The notes under the pieces were generated by a model. That model made no database searches. It was not told where the DNA came from and was given only the letters and a program-made list of their open reading frames with translations. The position numbers were made by a program, and so were the translations under genes. A DNA stretch of 64,000 nt from Crotophaga sulcirostris (taxonomy: Eukaryota; Chordata; Aves; Cuculiformes; Crotophagidae): assembly GCA_013397455.1 (NCBI GenBank), contig VYZB01000292.1, forward strand, positions 342,858 through 406,857, written 5' to 3'. Below, piece by piece: positions 14,001-26,075 of the stretch; within the stretch, counting starts at the first letter, position 1; every line of letters begins with the position of its first letter.

Positions 14001-14519
14001 AACACACTGAAGCAGAGGCCAACAAATCCAAGTCTGGATAAGCCCCACAAGAAATTTACATCTGTATCTCAGGTGAGCCCCAGCAATGGGTTAACCAGAA
14101 GAGGCACGATCCTGGGAACCCCCAGTAACACACTGAAGTCAATAAACCACAAGTGTAAGGATCAGGTCTTTCATTGTTAGTGTTTCTGCAGTTACAATTA
14201 CTATTCTTGTAAGATTTACAATCCTCAGGTAAGGTTAAATGTTCCCACACTAAGTGCCACCTGGCTACAAGAACAAACAGTGCAATGTACCTACAGGACC
14301 TTGCTATCTTTAACACTGGCACCTGTAGCAAGTGCAACAGTAAATCCCACTACACTCCAATTTTAAGAAAGGCTGGGAGCTGTTTATTTCTGTTTTTCTT
14401 CTCCTTGTCCTCATCTTCCTGTTTCCATCATGGAATGTCTTCCAAACCCAGCATATGAGGAGATCTCCTTGGCCCTGCCTTTCCAAATAAAGGAGAAACT
14501 TCTCAGCTGCCTATTACGG
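11021..14519. other. Noncoding stretch with a POU-like pair and a C9 run
   Basis: No gene was found. The word TGCATATT occurs twice, at 12768-12775 and 12786-12793, both embedded in TAAT-containing sequence. A C9 homopolymer lies at 13064-13072. Otherwise the stretch is plain. Confidence 0.45.
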
Positions 14520-14985
14520 GATGATTAAGGGGGGAGGGAGAACCAAAAGCAGTCTGATGAGAATTTACAGGTCGCCGGCTCCCTTTCCCGGCTGTCAACC
14601 AGGGGGCAACCCTTAATGGGGTGAAATGGCTGCAGGAGAGCACAGGGCTGGCTCTTTGGTTTGGCCTCTAATGAGGGCCCATCAGCTCAGCCAGGTCAGC
14701 TCGTTAGAAAATGAAGAACGCCGGCACAGATGAGAGTCAGGGATGGGGCTTACAATAGCTCTTGAGGGGCCATGAGCGTAAGGACTGAGCTGAGGGGAGG
14801 GGGCACAACCACCTCCTCCTTTGACTGTTCCCTGCCTCTTAAAATTCCATTACCTTCCTTTTATTTTGCAGTAGAGACTGGTAGGGAGGGAAGAGAAGGG
14901 GGAGATGTCCAGGAGGAGCTGCCTCTGTCTAGTGCCTTCTGTCAGCAGAGGTCGGGCCCATAGGATCAATTTTTTTTCTGTGGAT
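14520..14985. promoter_or_regulatory. Candidate regulatory block with CTCF-like core
   Basis: This is a GC-richer block with retained CpGs (14570-14735) between AT-leaning flanks. It contains a CTCF-like core at 14595-14610 and several CAGCTC or AGCTC words. The short open frames here have no protein features. The assignment is inferred from composition and motif content. Confidence 0.35.
14595..14610 (+). promoter_or_regulatory. CTCF-like motif
   Basis: The bases TCAACCAGGGGGCAAC match the central CTCF consensus (CCA..AGGGGGC) at most informative positions, in plus orientation. The 3' part is CAAC rather than the more usual CGC or CAG. If bound, it would mark a loop anchor or insulator. Confidence 0.4.
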
Positions 14986-15000
14986 ATGATTGTCTTGTTT

Positions 15001-15027
15001 CTCTCTCTCTCTCTTTTTTTTTTTTTT
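15001..15027 (+). repeat. (CT)n followed by T-tract
   Basis: About seven CT units run into about 14 T residues. Simple low-complexity DNA. Confidence 0.9.
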
Positions 15028-17879
15028 AAAACAAGAATACGGGCGCCAGGCTTACAAGAGGTTCTCAAGAACTGTCAATCAGGGCATGAAATATTCAGAG
15101 AGCTTAATCTTCTTAGGGGATCTGCAGAGACCCCCTCGTGGGGTCTGAATGCTCTTCATGAACTTGCAAAGAATGAGTGAGGGGAGAGAGGAAAATAAAC
15201 ATAGCTGAAAAGAATGAAAAGAGAGACATCCTCAGACAAACATGCTCATATCTTGGTGAGGGGCATATTATAAGACTTTAAACAGAATAGAAAAGACCTT
15301 TTAAGACCCAATTAGTAGAACAGTCTCCCTTCTGACTGGGAACCTGCAAAGCCAGCTTTGGGTATCCTTCATTGTGGTTATTTCTTCCTTTTTGTTGCTC
15401 AACAGGTAGCCCAACTCATTGGCATTCCTAGCCTAACCACGACCTACTGTTTGACCTTACACACGTCACCACGTCTCCACAGAATCTACTTTTCTATGGC
15501 CTGGGCAGTATAGTCAACCTAGTTGGTTAATGGTCAGGAATAGGCATAGTGGGTAGTCTGCAAGCTGCATAAATTTCCTTTAAGATCCCAGGAACTGGGT
15601 GTGGATTTTTTTAAGGTACTTACACAATTGAAAGTAAGACTGTCTTTAGTTACTTAATTACTTTGGGCTGACAGCATGCACCTCTATTAAAAGAACACTA
15701 ACTTAAAAAACCTTCTTGTGAGATTTGACTCAGATATGTGAGTGAGAAGAGCCCTTACATATATCCAAGATGGATGTACATTATTACATTTTATTATAGA
15801 AGAGAAATCTTGACTATATATTTCTCAAAGACTCATCAGGGCAGGCTGATTCCTACACAAAAGTTGTAATGAGTTCTTGGAAAAGTGTCTCCTCCATGTT
15901 TCCTCTTTATATCTCTACTTCAACATCTTAAGGAAATTCCTTGTGAAGAATGAATACTACAAATAAAATAGTTTGTATCCAGTAATTGTCCTCATGAAGT
16001 CAACCATGTCTCTAAAACCTAATCTCCCACTTCTGTTGTTTGAAGGACTGTAACTACCATTGTAACAAGTTACTGCAGTGCCTCACTAAGAGAATCATGT
16101 CCAGCACCTTTGCCTTTGGTAACACAGTCCAACCATTAGTAAAAACATTATTAAAATGAGAAGACACAGGAAAATCTCCTATATTTTCCCCTTCCATCAG
16201 TATCTGAAATGCAGAAAGGAATTCTATTGCTGCTACAAATTCTATGACAAGAACTTCAAAGGACACCGGGAGGATGATCCAGCAGGATGTCTTTAGACAC
16301 TAGTCCTGAACTGAAGCCACAGAGGGCTTGAACATAAATGTCTTGTTAACCATTGGGCCTTCTTTAAGTCAAGAAAAATAAATCATTTTCATCCTTTAGC
16401 TGGGTCAATAAATCCGAGTTTGGAAAACTATGCAGCACAGTGTGTGAAACCTGAGGCTTTTACCTCTACTTCCTGTCTCTCACTGACATGTGAAAATGCT
16501 CACAGAGGAGAGCCACAGAGAGTAGTTTTCCCTTCAGGAGATGTATCCACTTACCACAAGACACCAGAAGGAACCACGCATCTTACAAAAGCTGTGGTGA
16601 AGAGCTGTGCTTCTACAGCTACAGCTTTGGGCAGAGAAGGTGCCAGTGCAGGTCAAGAGTGAGAGGGCACAGTACCAGAGCAAAGGCAGCTCCAGAGCAA
16701 AAGCAAGGTTTGTTTATGCAGTTGCAGTAACAAATTAAAAAAAAAAATGAAAGAAAAAAGAAAATAGCAGGCCGCCTTCTCCCTCCTCCTCTTCTGCACC
16801 TGGGGTCGTGCTGTGACCTTTTAGAAGACGGGATGTACAAGTGACCTTTGTCACAGTGTGACAGAGCGTCCAGCCTAGCTTTCCGCAAGGAGACGTGGGA
16901 GGCCTACAGGCTGTGCTCCTTCCACGGGCAGAGGTCCTGACCTGCAGCACCGAGGGAGCTGTCAGGGGCAGGCTCCCCATCGCAGCTCCTCTGCTTTAGA
17001 ACAAGAACACAGCCTAGCAGACAAAGGGCCTGCTCTTAAAACTTTCCCATCCTACCCATAACAACAGTAGTATTCCTTGGGAGCACTGAGAAAATGCTTC
17101 TACATTCCTTCCTCTGTCCTCTTCCCAAGTCCTAAAATAATCTTATGAAAATGCTACAATCCTTAGATGCTTTAGTTGCCTTCAAGAAGTCACAGGCCCA
17201 TCTTGCAATGCTTTCAAAGACAAGAGAGAGGGCAATGGGGCCAGGGATTCTTTGTGGCTTTACTTCCACCACTTTATAGTATCCAACAACACAGCACGCC
17301 TAACTGGATGTGTTGATGAGGCTCTCAGCTAAGGAACAGTGTGGTCGGCATATTCCTCTGGATCTTCTCTGAGGTCCTGGGCTTCACATGTGTTCCTAAA
17401 TATTCTGTGTCCCTAAGTTTGACTGGGCTACACCAGTGCTACATTCACATCCTCAAATATTCCTGCAGCCACCTGCACAGCCACAGACAAACAAAGACAC
17501 AGAAAAACTAATCCAGCAAGGGGACAGACATCGCCTTGTTTTATATGTTGGTTCCACGTGCCAAAGGAAGAAAATGCTGGAGGATATAAAGAGAATCCTA
17601 GGAGCGGTCTGACACTGGGTCAGCCCCACACAGCACGGAGCAGCTCTGCGGCCACTCACAGAGACAGGCACTTCCTCCTTCCTTACCCCAAGCCCGTGTC
17701 CTGGCTAACACACAGCAGATCTTCTGCATAAACACATCTCTGTTGGACATGTGGTTCAGGTGCTGCTTGCTCCAGCTGTGAATCCCTCATCTCCTTGCTA
17801 TGTCCTGGAGGCATGAGAGGGCAGAGGAAGCCGGGCAATCTCCAACCTCCATCTCCTGCTGCCCCACGACCTCTGGGCT
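15028..17879. other. Noncoding stretch, nothing recognised
   Basis: There is no exon-like or repeat-family signal. An A-rich patch (A11 followed by GA-rich sequence) lies at about 16737-16765. It is preceded by no gene-like sequence and is best read as simple repeat. Confidence 0.5.
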
Positions 17880-18115
17880 GCCACTGTTGACCTTGCTAGG
17901 GTTGCAGGGGGTTGACTAATTTGGACACGTTCAAGCAATTGCTGTCATCAGCTTCCTGCTTTGTTGATCAGGGAGGTTTTTGCTGTAGGCAGGAGTCAAT
18001 TATTTGGCAATCTCGGGATGATCGGAAGAGACTATTAGTGTTTGACATTTTAAAGGGAAATGGAAAACAGCCCACCTCTCCCTTTCTGCTGGCTAAACCA
18101 ACCACTTTGTATTAA
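17880..18115. promoter_or_regulatory. Candidate regulatory block
   Basis: The block holds TTGACCTTG (17887-17895), the reverse complement of the extended CAAGGTCAA half-site used by NR5A/ESRR-type nuclear receptors, followed by CTAATTT and CAATT words and a CpG-bearing segment at 18010-18025. The call is speculative. Confidence 0.25.
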
Positions 18116-19479
18116 ACTTTTCATAGCTTCTTCCCCATACAATTAGCTCAACAACTGCTGCTCCTCTACAATGTCAGTGGGCCACCTCACAAAAGGATGC
18201 TTGGCCATGACTCCTAACCTGCTCTCACAGAAGATGACCATCTGGGCTGCATGCAGTCTCTGGAAGCCTACGTGCAGCAAAAATCCCTCATGGCAGACAT
18301 AAACCAGCAGGCCCAGCAAGAGATATATGTATGGAAGTACCCACTAATTTGTTAAAACAAACAAAAACGGGGCTGCATACTGTACATTCAATTTTCTGAC
18401 CTAACCACACACAAATTAAACTTGTTTGAAGCCTAAAACTCATATTATAGAGAAAGATCTATGCTAAGTGGAAGGATGCAAATTTAAGAGCTGTTCAGCA
18501 AACCCTTACAATTCATGAGAACAAGCTTTGATTGTTTCAGAGACTTTTCTAAACCTTTACCCTGGGCTTCCTTATCCACTTCTCCCCAAGGTTCCACTCC
18601 AGGGCTTTATGCAGAAAAGATGACTTATCTTGGAAATGTAGAGTAGGGAGAAAAGCAGTCCAACTGGTAACAGAAGCAGTAGGAGTCATAAACCAGCAGT
18701 CTTGTTCCAACTGTATTTAAGAACTGGTCCTTGAGAAAGAAAGGAATGTAGTAGTGCTCTGGGTAAACAATTTCTCCTACAACTAGCAGAAAAAGTGAAG
18801 CCTCCTAGCCAACAGGGCAAGATTTACAGCTTGGATATATCTCTCCTATCTGTCTGAGTGCAGAGTATGCAATATTACTGTTTTGCAGGCATGTGCAGAA
18901 ATCCCACCCAGAATCAAACCATTGTTGTACCCCATGCTGTACAAATATACAGAAATATTTTGATTTTCTGCTGCTTTAATACTGCTTAAGGCTTGAACAG
19001 CAGATTTTCCATTTCCAAAGCTTTAGATAGATCAACACCAGTGAATTCTCTTAGAAAATCATTAGGTGTTAACAACCTGCTCACATTGTAACTCAAGGAG
19101 AGCTGAAATTGAAGGTCACAATTCCAGTAAGAACTGATACAAGAAAGCTCTGCTGCAAGGCATAAGCAAGTCAGCTTAGCAATACAATGCCTACCATGAC
19201 TTACATTTTGTAAAATGAAGAGAAGACGACTTTTATTTCAAGATATCCAAGTTCCTTGTTGTTACAAATGCAAAGTGTGACCTTAGATAAGGCTTTTTCT
19301 GCTCATGAAGAACAACACATGATGGAGTCTAACCAGGGGCCTGCTGGTGGCGGATTACTCTCTCCTCCCCCTGCCTTCATTACTACCAGTATCCAGTTGG
19401 ACCAAGTTCCCCTGGGATTGCCCAGGATTTGTCTGTGTGCAGACAGCTCTGATGTGGCAGCAGGGCAGACTCTAAGCGG
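18116..19479. other. Noncoding stretch, nothing recognised
   Basis: The DNA leans AT. I recognised no open frame of note, repeat family or motif cluster. Confidence 0.5.
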
Positions 19480-20060
19480 TGGTGTGATTTAATAAACAGA
19501 CACTTAAGGCAGTTTATGCTGGAGTCAGCCCACTTCGGATGGCCTTCTCTGCTAATTTAACACTGGCTGCAGCCCCCAAGCTGGCGTCTCCCTGCTCATT
19601 AGGGAAAAGGGGTGCGTATGGATGTGTGTGGGGGAGGAATTCTTGTTTCACATTGGTGCTCGAGAGATTTTATTATACTGGGCAGCTCATTTCAGTCACT
19701 ACATTGCCGAGGATTTTTAAACAGAAAGGGTGAGGCAGGGCATGCTAGTTAGGATCCTTCTCTGTTGTTATTTTCATTAATTTTCCTCTCTTTTTTTGTT
19801 TTGGTTGGGGGGGATGTGACAAAAAGGGACAATAATTGCCATTTGCCGCAGACTTTGAGGAGTCCTCCTCAGCCATTACAGATTAAATTGCATTCTGTAC
19901 AAGTGTCCATCAGGCCCCAGCTCCAGACTCCAGGCTGGTTAGAGGGCAGCTGATTCAGCTGCAAGAACATTTTGCTCCACTTCTGATCTGTCCTAATTAT
20001 AAAAAGGATGCTTTTTCCTTTAACCCCTAGTGCTCTCGTTCCTATTAGCATGGAGCAGTC
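19480..20060. promoter_or_regulatory. Candidate enhancer block (FOX, NKX, SOX words)
   Basis: AATAAACA (FOX type, 19491-19498) is followed after two bases by CACTTAAG (NKX2 type, 19501-19508). Further on are TAATTT, CTCATTAGG (near 19596), TTCATTAATTTTC (near 19772) and GACAATAATTGCC (SOX plus homeodomain, near 19828). CpGs are retained at several places. The texture suggests a developmental enhancer, but conservation was not tested. Confidence 0.38.
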
Positions 20061-21002
20061 CCTCAGCCAACCCTTCCACTGGTTTAACCGAGTTACCTGG
20101 ACACTCAGCAGCAGAGTCTACACAGATCCATACTGCTTGAATGGCTCTCTCCCAGTTTTTGTCTCCCTGACCCACACGAACAAAGGTTTTCAGGTTTCAA
20201 ATAGAGAAAACCAGAACAGTTTCAGGACTTGCACAATCTGTGTGATCAGATATTTGATTTTGTAAAATCAAATCTAAAATTAAAGAAAATAGCCACACTT
20301 TCAGTACAAATCATGAAGAGCCTGAACACACAGGGCTGAGCTAGTTTTAAGCTAGTAAGCATCAGCACACCTAGCAGTACAGCAAGAGGGAGAAGTAGAG
20401 TCAATAATACTTCCTTGAGAAGGCCAGCCTGTAGGCCCACATGGAGTACATTACGGTTCTGGCAGTGCAGACACAACTGTCAAAGCCAGCTCGTTACAGA
20501 TGTCTCAGGAACAACTCCACAAGCTGTACTGACAGCACTGCAGTGTAGCTACAGAATAAACATCTGGACTGCAACCAGGAAGCAGGGGGCTGTCCTTCTC
20601 CCTTCAAATGGTGAACTGTTCCATTTTAAAACCTCTTACGATGAATCTTTCCACAGCTTTGGTTGCAATGAGGTGCAACAAGACTAAAAACAAAGCAGAA
20701 AAACACATGGGCCTCATATCGCTCACTTCAAGCTTTATTTTGATGCAACTCTGACACTGACTTCAGTTAATTCACTCCTGACTGAAGCAGGTCTGCATGA
20801 GAACCTGTGCTTGATTTTGTCCATTACACACATGCGGTGAGGTATATGCTTCAGCAAAGACTCCCTTCACCCTCTCCTGCCACGCTTCTCCAAAAACTGA
20901 CATTGTGTAACAGTTGCCAGAGGGTGTCATGAGCAGCTGTGGCCCTGCAGCACCACAAACAGCAAGTCTGTACCTCTGCACTTAGCAAAGGGTAAGTTCT
21001 TT
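20061..21002. other. Noncoding stretch with one short perfect inverted repeat
   Basis: No gene was seen. A perfect 10-bp inverted repeat with a 2-base GT centre lies at 20252-20273 (left arm ATTTGATTTT). Confidence 0.5.
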
Positions 21003-21295
21003 GATTCACATATTTTACACCAGAAGGGACCAATACTGTCACATGGCCTGAAATCCTACACAACACGGGCTATCCAAAAGTCCTTCCCCACTCCATAAAT
21101 TCAACATCACTAAGAGCAGTACCTCATGGTTGAAATGTACAACAGTTTCAGACATACAGGCTCAGTTTGCGTGCTGTATGTGATGATGAATCAACCACAT
21201 CCTATGGCAATCTGTTCCAACATTGGCTTACCCAGCCAGCTAACATCCTGCTTTTATATTTCCAATATCAATTTGTCCTGAATACAGCAAATTCG
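21003..21295 (-). mobile_element. Ancient CR1-type LINE relic, minus strand
   Basis: The segment has the word order of old amniote CR1 3' ends read in reverse: ACACCAGAAGGGACCA, then GTCACATGGCCTGA, then a CACGGGC...CCTTCCCC zone. After a diverged part it continues with GGCAATCTGTTCCAA and, near 21275, ATCAATTTGTCCTGAATA. These correspond to the complement of conserved CR1 tail blocks seen in turtles and crocodilians. Divergence is high, so exact ends are uncertain. Confidence 0.6.
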
Positions 21296-23715
21296 ATGTT
21301 CAGAAACATCTTGCTTCAGTGATACTGATAAAACCAGCTTACCTTACAAACTGTTATATTTTGGCTGGTGGCATCTAAATGGCAGTTTTCCTTTTAGATG
21401 CTCCCCTCATTCTGTTATTTTCTATGGCCTTCACTAAATATTCCATCCATCCTGTTGTAGGAAGCCTGAGGAGTTTTTTTGTTTCTTTTCAATGAGTTTA
21501 CTTTCTGTAGAATATTTCTCAGAATCAGCAGCCCTTTAGCTATTGGCAGTGCCTTTAGAATGTGTTAGTGGAAAATGTAAAATACAAGGGGAAAAGAACT
21601 CAAAAAGAGTCGCCAGGGAGAAGAGCAGACACAGTTCCTGTCTTCCCCAGGCAGTACTGGACAGCTCCCTCGAACCAGGCTCCCTCCTCGATATCCAGTA
21701 GCACACAGAGCCTTTCAATACCCTCCTGATAGAAAACATAGAATCAGGTGCTACCAAATCCCACAATTTGCTTTTAATATGGATTGTGAATTTGGCTCAG
21801 GAACATGGTGCAGAAAGCTTGCAGCCAACAGTCCAGAGAAATCTTCTATACAGAAGAACTGCTCCTGACTTACCTCCAGTAGTTAGGGAGCAACTGATGT
21901 CCTGAAGCAACAGGTTTGATGTTCCTGCCAGATATGCTCCCTTTAAAAAAAACCCTTTACAAATGTACTTGGACCATTTTCATTATGCCTGCCTTCTAAG
22001 CCACTTTTTCAGGACAAGTTCCTGATACACTTTCCCTGCATCCTTCACTGTGTGAAGACCAAGTCTGGGTTTTTTTTGGACTTACCCATCCTCTTACAAA
22101 GCATGCAACATAGAGCGGCTGGTCAGAATTGGACTTGTATTCTAGTTTGGATCCCATCGTCCAGATCTCTAATGCACAATGAGCCATCTACATTCTCATG
22201 AAACCACATATCTAATAAATTAGAAATTTGCTACTTCAGTTGACAGAACATTTTATCACTAGAACCTCAAAATACTCATAAACAATATCTGTGCAAGATC
22301 ACGGGTTTTCCAAGTCTTTGTCACATGTAAAGTGAAGGAAGGGGAAGCTAATTCCAACAGAGTTTTCCTGAGATGTACACAGGGTTTGGTTTGGTTTCAA
22401 ACACAAATCTTTTAGCAAAAAAATAAAGGCTAAATTGGCAGAATTAATGTGCATGTCAGCCTTCCTTGTAACAGATATGGCTTGCTGGTAGCTGAGAGGT
22501 TTTGAACATCTAACAAGAAACCTTGTAGTCTTCTAGCCAGATTATCTACAAGTGAAGTTGAATAGTCACAGTGTGATATCAATCAATAGTGTGATATCAA
22601 GATCCTAAAGAAAACCCATATGCAGTTTTTTGAAGACAAAGACCACTTCTTTTTAAAAGGTATTTAATCTTCTAAAGACATAAACTAGGGTCAGTAAGAT
22701 AAGTGCTCTGCAGGGCTTCTCCACACACAAATCTTTACTACTCACTTACATGCTACTCACTAACCATCATTACTCACTAACAGTAAGCTAAAGCAGTGTA
22801 ACCTCACTACTGCTGATCCAAATACATACATGCCACTACTTCTTTGGGAAAAGGGAGTAAAAACAGTTATACCGATGTAAAATTATGTTCAAAATAGATG
22901 CTGCACTTTAGTAAATAACTAAAGCACACACGTAAGTAAAATGTTTATAGTAGCATAAATTTTGGAAGTGAATGAAGCTGTAGGGATCACATGCATCATG
23001 AAGGATCAAATGCAAACAAGGTACTGTATTTTACTGAGCTGAGCTTCTGCAACTGTTTATGTGCATTTTTAGCTCACTAATTTTGAAAAATGACAAGTTG
23101 AAATCAATAATTACTTAATGAGTAAATATTTAATTGCTTATTTATTATTATTATACATAATGCTACTAGTGCTGGGAGGCTAGGGAAAGAAGAGACAGAG
23201 GAAAATGAATCATAGTACATGTGAGAGATGTTTGTTTAAGGAGTTTGAGAGGCGAGAAGAATGGTAAACAAGACTAATAGAGGGAGCAAACTGACTCTGA
23301 ACATCATCATCTGAAATCAAATTAAAACAGGTGAGGATAGCACTGGGAAAGCAATAACACCAGCAAAAAGAAATAACATTGCAGAAGTACCCATGCATCT
23401 CTGCCACTGACCTTACAGTTGTGCTAAGAGCTGTATTAACCCAAGAGAAAGAGAGGGTCACCACAGGGAAACATCAGACATAAGTGTGCAGAGCTCCACC
23501 TCAGCATGTTTAAGCAAACATTTGATCAAAACACAAATGTAATTTATTCTCTTAAAGCACTGCTATCATTTCCCACTTGTATACTCTGAATTCAAATCCC
23601 AGCTCAAGAGAAACAACTTCTCCTTAGTTTACACTGTGAGCATGTTAGAAAGATAAATACCTATCCCAGGTGGAGAGAAAGACTCCAGTTTAAGAAAAGG
23701 AAAAAAAGGGCCCGC
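21296..23715. other. Noncoding stretch, AT-rich with small local duplications
   Basis: No gene was found. A 13-bp word (AGTGTGATATCAA) is repeated with an 18-bp period at 22570-22582 and 22588-22600. The word TACTCAC recurs three times between 22739 and 22777. A (TTA)n-like AT-rich run lies at about 23130-23158. Confidence 0.5.
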
Positions 23716-24050
23716 TTTCAGCCATGTTGTGCAGCGGTTTCCAGTGCCCCAGTACTTAGCTGATCGTGTCAGTATCTCAAGGTCCCCAGAGACGGTAATC
23801 TTATGTGTTCAGAGAGGCTTTAGTTCATGCAAGGTCAGAGTAATTGTGCATGATTAATGGTTTATCTCTTCCTGAAAGCCTTACACAAAGGCTCCAAACC
23901 AAGTTAGCTGTAATTCCATACTCCTTACAGTCCGCTTAAAGGAGCGGCATCCTATTTCCTGTTGGTGGGGCCAAGCAGGTTGACTTTATCTATCAGAATT
24001 GGAAGCGGGCCATGTGGCCTTTCAAAGGAGTCCCTCTCCCCACTCAACTC
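23716..24050. promoter_or_regulatory. Candidate enhancer block with PBX-HOX-like site
   Basis: TGATTAAT at 23851-23858 matches the PBX-HOX composite consensus, and TAATTG lies 10 bases upstream. A GATA-like TTATCTATCA occurs near 23988. CpGs are retained in GCAGCGG, GAGACGG, GTCCGC and GAGCGG contexts. The signals are compact and repeat-free, and the block is bounded downstream by A-rich simple repeat. Confidence 0.38.
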
Positions 24051-24090
24051 CCCAGGAAACATGAATACACTGTAAAAAAAAATAAAAAGA

Positions 24091-24120
24091 AAAGAACAGA
24101 AAAGAACAGAAAAGAACAGA
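24091..24120 (+). repeat. 10-bp tandem repeat, three units
   Basis: Three exact copies of the unit AAAGAACAGA, within a longer A-rich stretch from 24073 to 24127. Confidence 0.92.
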
Positions 24121-24199
24121 AAAAAATCCAAATTCAGAGTAAACCACCCTAAAGTCTAAAAAAAAGACTTCTCTGTAACAGTCCCCAAACCCTTTGCTA

Positions 24200-24790
24200 T
24201 GAGATTCTTTGGTTTCCTACAGAATTGCTCCTTATCATGTTGCCAGAGCAGGGCACATTAGAATCACCTTCGAATCTCATTTTTATTCTGCAGCCTTATT
24301 TTGTTACAAAAAGGATCATTTTTAATCAATTACAGCTTTGTGACCATGGGCAGCCAAATAAGCTGATTAAATTATTATTTGCAGATAGTGCTCACAGATA
24401 ATTCCTTAGGGGGAGCTGCAAATTTAGACCTTTTTTGTTTTCACAAAGCATTAAAGCAGCCCAATTTCTCTGAATGCATGCTGTCTTTTGCCAGAGATTG
24501 TAACAGGCTGTGTTCAGATTATAGAGCATTTGTGAACTGCTCGGTTCAGCTATTTAGTTATACACAGTGTGTAATTGGGCACATAAGTCATATGCGACTG
24601 TTTCTGCTCTCTGAGTGGATGTCCAAAGCCCTTTACACAACAGAACAGTAAATAGTTCTGTTCACATCCCAAATCTCCTCGCTCTCCTGTGATTAAGATG
24701 CTCAGATCAAACACAGCGTTCCCTGTGGTTTTATGCAGATGAAAATCCACGTGCATCAAGTTTGTTCACTAACGGTAACTGACAAGGGAT
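24200..24790. promoter_or_regulatory. Candidate enhancer block, homeodomain-rich
   Basis: The block has a dense series of homeodomain and SOX-like words: TTAATCAATTACAG near 24322, GCTGATTAAATTATTA from 24362, CACAAAGC near 24442, GTAATTGGGC near 24571. It has no repeats and no coding signal. The 90-codon open frame at 24379-24651 has no protein features. This is one of the most enhancer-like textures in the window. Confidence 0.42.
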
Positions 24791-26020
24791 CACAAACATG
24801 GAGGAATCCAAACAGCAATGTGCAGTTAAAACAGCTTTTTTTTTTTGTAAATGTAGTTCCCACCATCAAATCAGACTGAGCTGTAACATTACAGGTTTTT
24901 CTGGGGGATGTGCTGAACGCTGTCGTCAACTGTCTTAAACGTCTTTCAACCTAACAGCAATGAATTGGTTGGAAACTGCAACCAGAAAATAACTTGAATG
25001 AAAGAGAATCACGACCTCTAATGGTCTGCTGTCAAAGAAAAGGTGAGATTAGACAATGAAAAGTACACTGAACTGCAAAACGGGAGATACCAGCAAGCAA
25101 GTTGGGGAATTGGTAGAGACTGGATCTCTTAGAAAGCCTTCCAGTGAGAAGTGATGTACAGTGAAGCTAGAACTTAACTGGAACAGACTGTACTAAGAGT
25201 AAAGTAACAAATTGACAAAAGGGAAATGGAATGTATCTGATCTTAATTAACATAAAACACTAATATAGAAATAGTAACACATGAGACAGGGTTATAATCA
25301 AGGAAGAGCAAAAAAAAGAAAACAGGGACGGAACTGCAAAACAAATCACATGCGCCAAACCCAACCTTCTCTACTTCCAAATTTACGAGATGAATGATGA
25401 CTCAAGGTAGATTTTCCTATCAAGGAAGAAGACCCATCCCAGAACAAAGACAAAGCAGGTTAGATAACACTTTTGTCAGCATAGCCCAAGTGTGGGTCTG
25501 TATTCTAAATTCTCTGTTCCCAGAGAGACAAGGAAAGTTATCCAAGTAAGTTGCCCAAGCTGTGGAACAGATTCCATGTTCACACAGGGCTTGCAAGAAT
25601 AACAAAGAGCATCCTGACTGCTACTCCAGAGTGTAGCAGATGCGCTCGAACCAGACAGACCTAGGCTCCTGGTTGCCACAGCCAGCAAGTTCCCTACTTG
25701 GACTGGTCTGAACCAAAACACTGATAAACCCAGATTGCTTAGCAGCAGGCAAGCATTGAAAGTTTTCACCTGATGAGCAAGATGTAGATTCTGAGATTAT
25801 GAGATTCATTAGGAAGAGAGAACCAGGAATCCTGAATCAGCTTTCAAGTCCCCCATCAAAGCATCTAGCAGGTTTACCAGCTGACAGCATAGAACCCAAC
25901 AGCACCATACAAGGTCACAGTCTAGCATTTCTCTAAACATAGTGTTCTATCTCAGTGTCATAAGTAAGCACTGTCTGGTATGTAGTCAAACCCACAACAA
26001 ATGGTGCCCTGCCATGTCAC
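24791..26020. other. Noncoding stretch, nothing recognised
   Basis: Apart from a T12 run at about 24835-24846 I see no repeat family, gene or motif cluster. Confidence 0.5.
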
Positions 26021-26075
26021 ATTTCCATGGTTCAATGGTTATAACGTTAGCATGTGATGCAGAACAGATTCAAAG
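26021..26075 (+). pseudogene. tRNA-Val-like 5' half (tRNA relic or tRNA-derived SINE)
   Basis: The sequence ATTTCCATGGTTCAATGG followed by TTATAACGTTAGC closely follows the 5' half of vertebrate tRNA-Val: acceptor 5' strand, D-arm with box A (TGG...A.TGGTTAT) and the start of the anticodon stem. The anticodon arm would be TTAGC-ATGTGAT-GCAGA, with one mismatch and a GTG in anticodon position, so it no longer reads as Val. The 3' half is missing or collapsed: only GATTCAAAG resembles a decayed box B, closer than normal. A functional tRNA is unlikely. Confidence 0.4.

Noticed and set aside
16737..16765. A-rich stretch as a processed-pseudogene tail
   Set aside because: No gene-derived sequence upstream, and the stretch is impure (GA-rich).
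23591..23605. TTCAAATCCCAGCTC, resembling a tRNA/MIR box B region
   Set aside because: No box A at the right distance upstream and no MIR core downstream. Likely chance.
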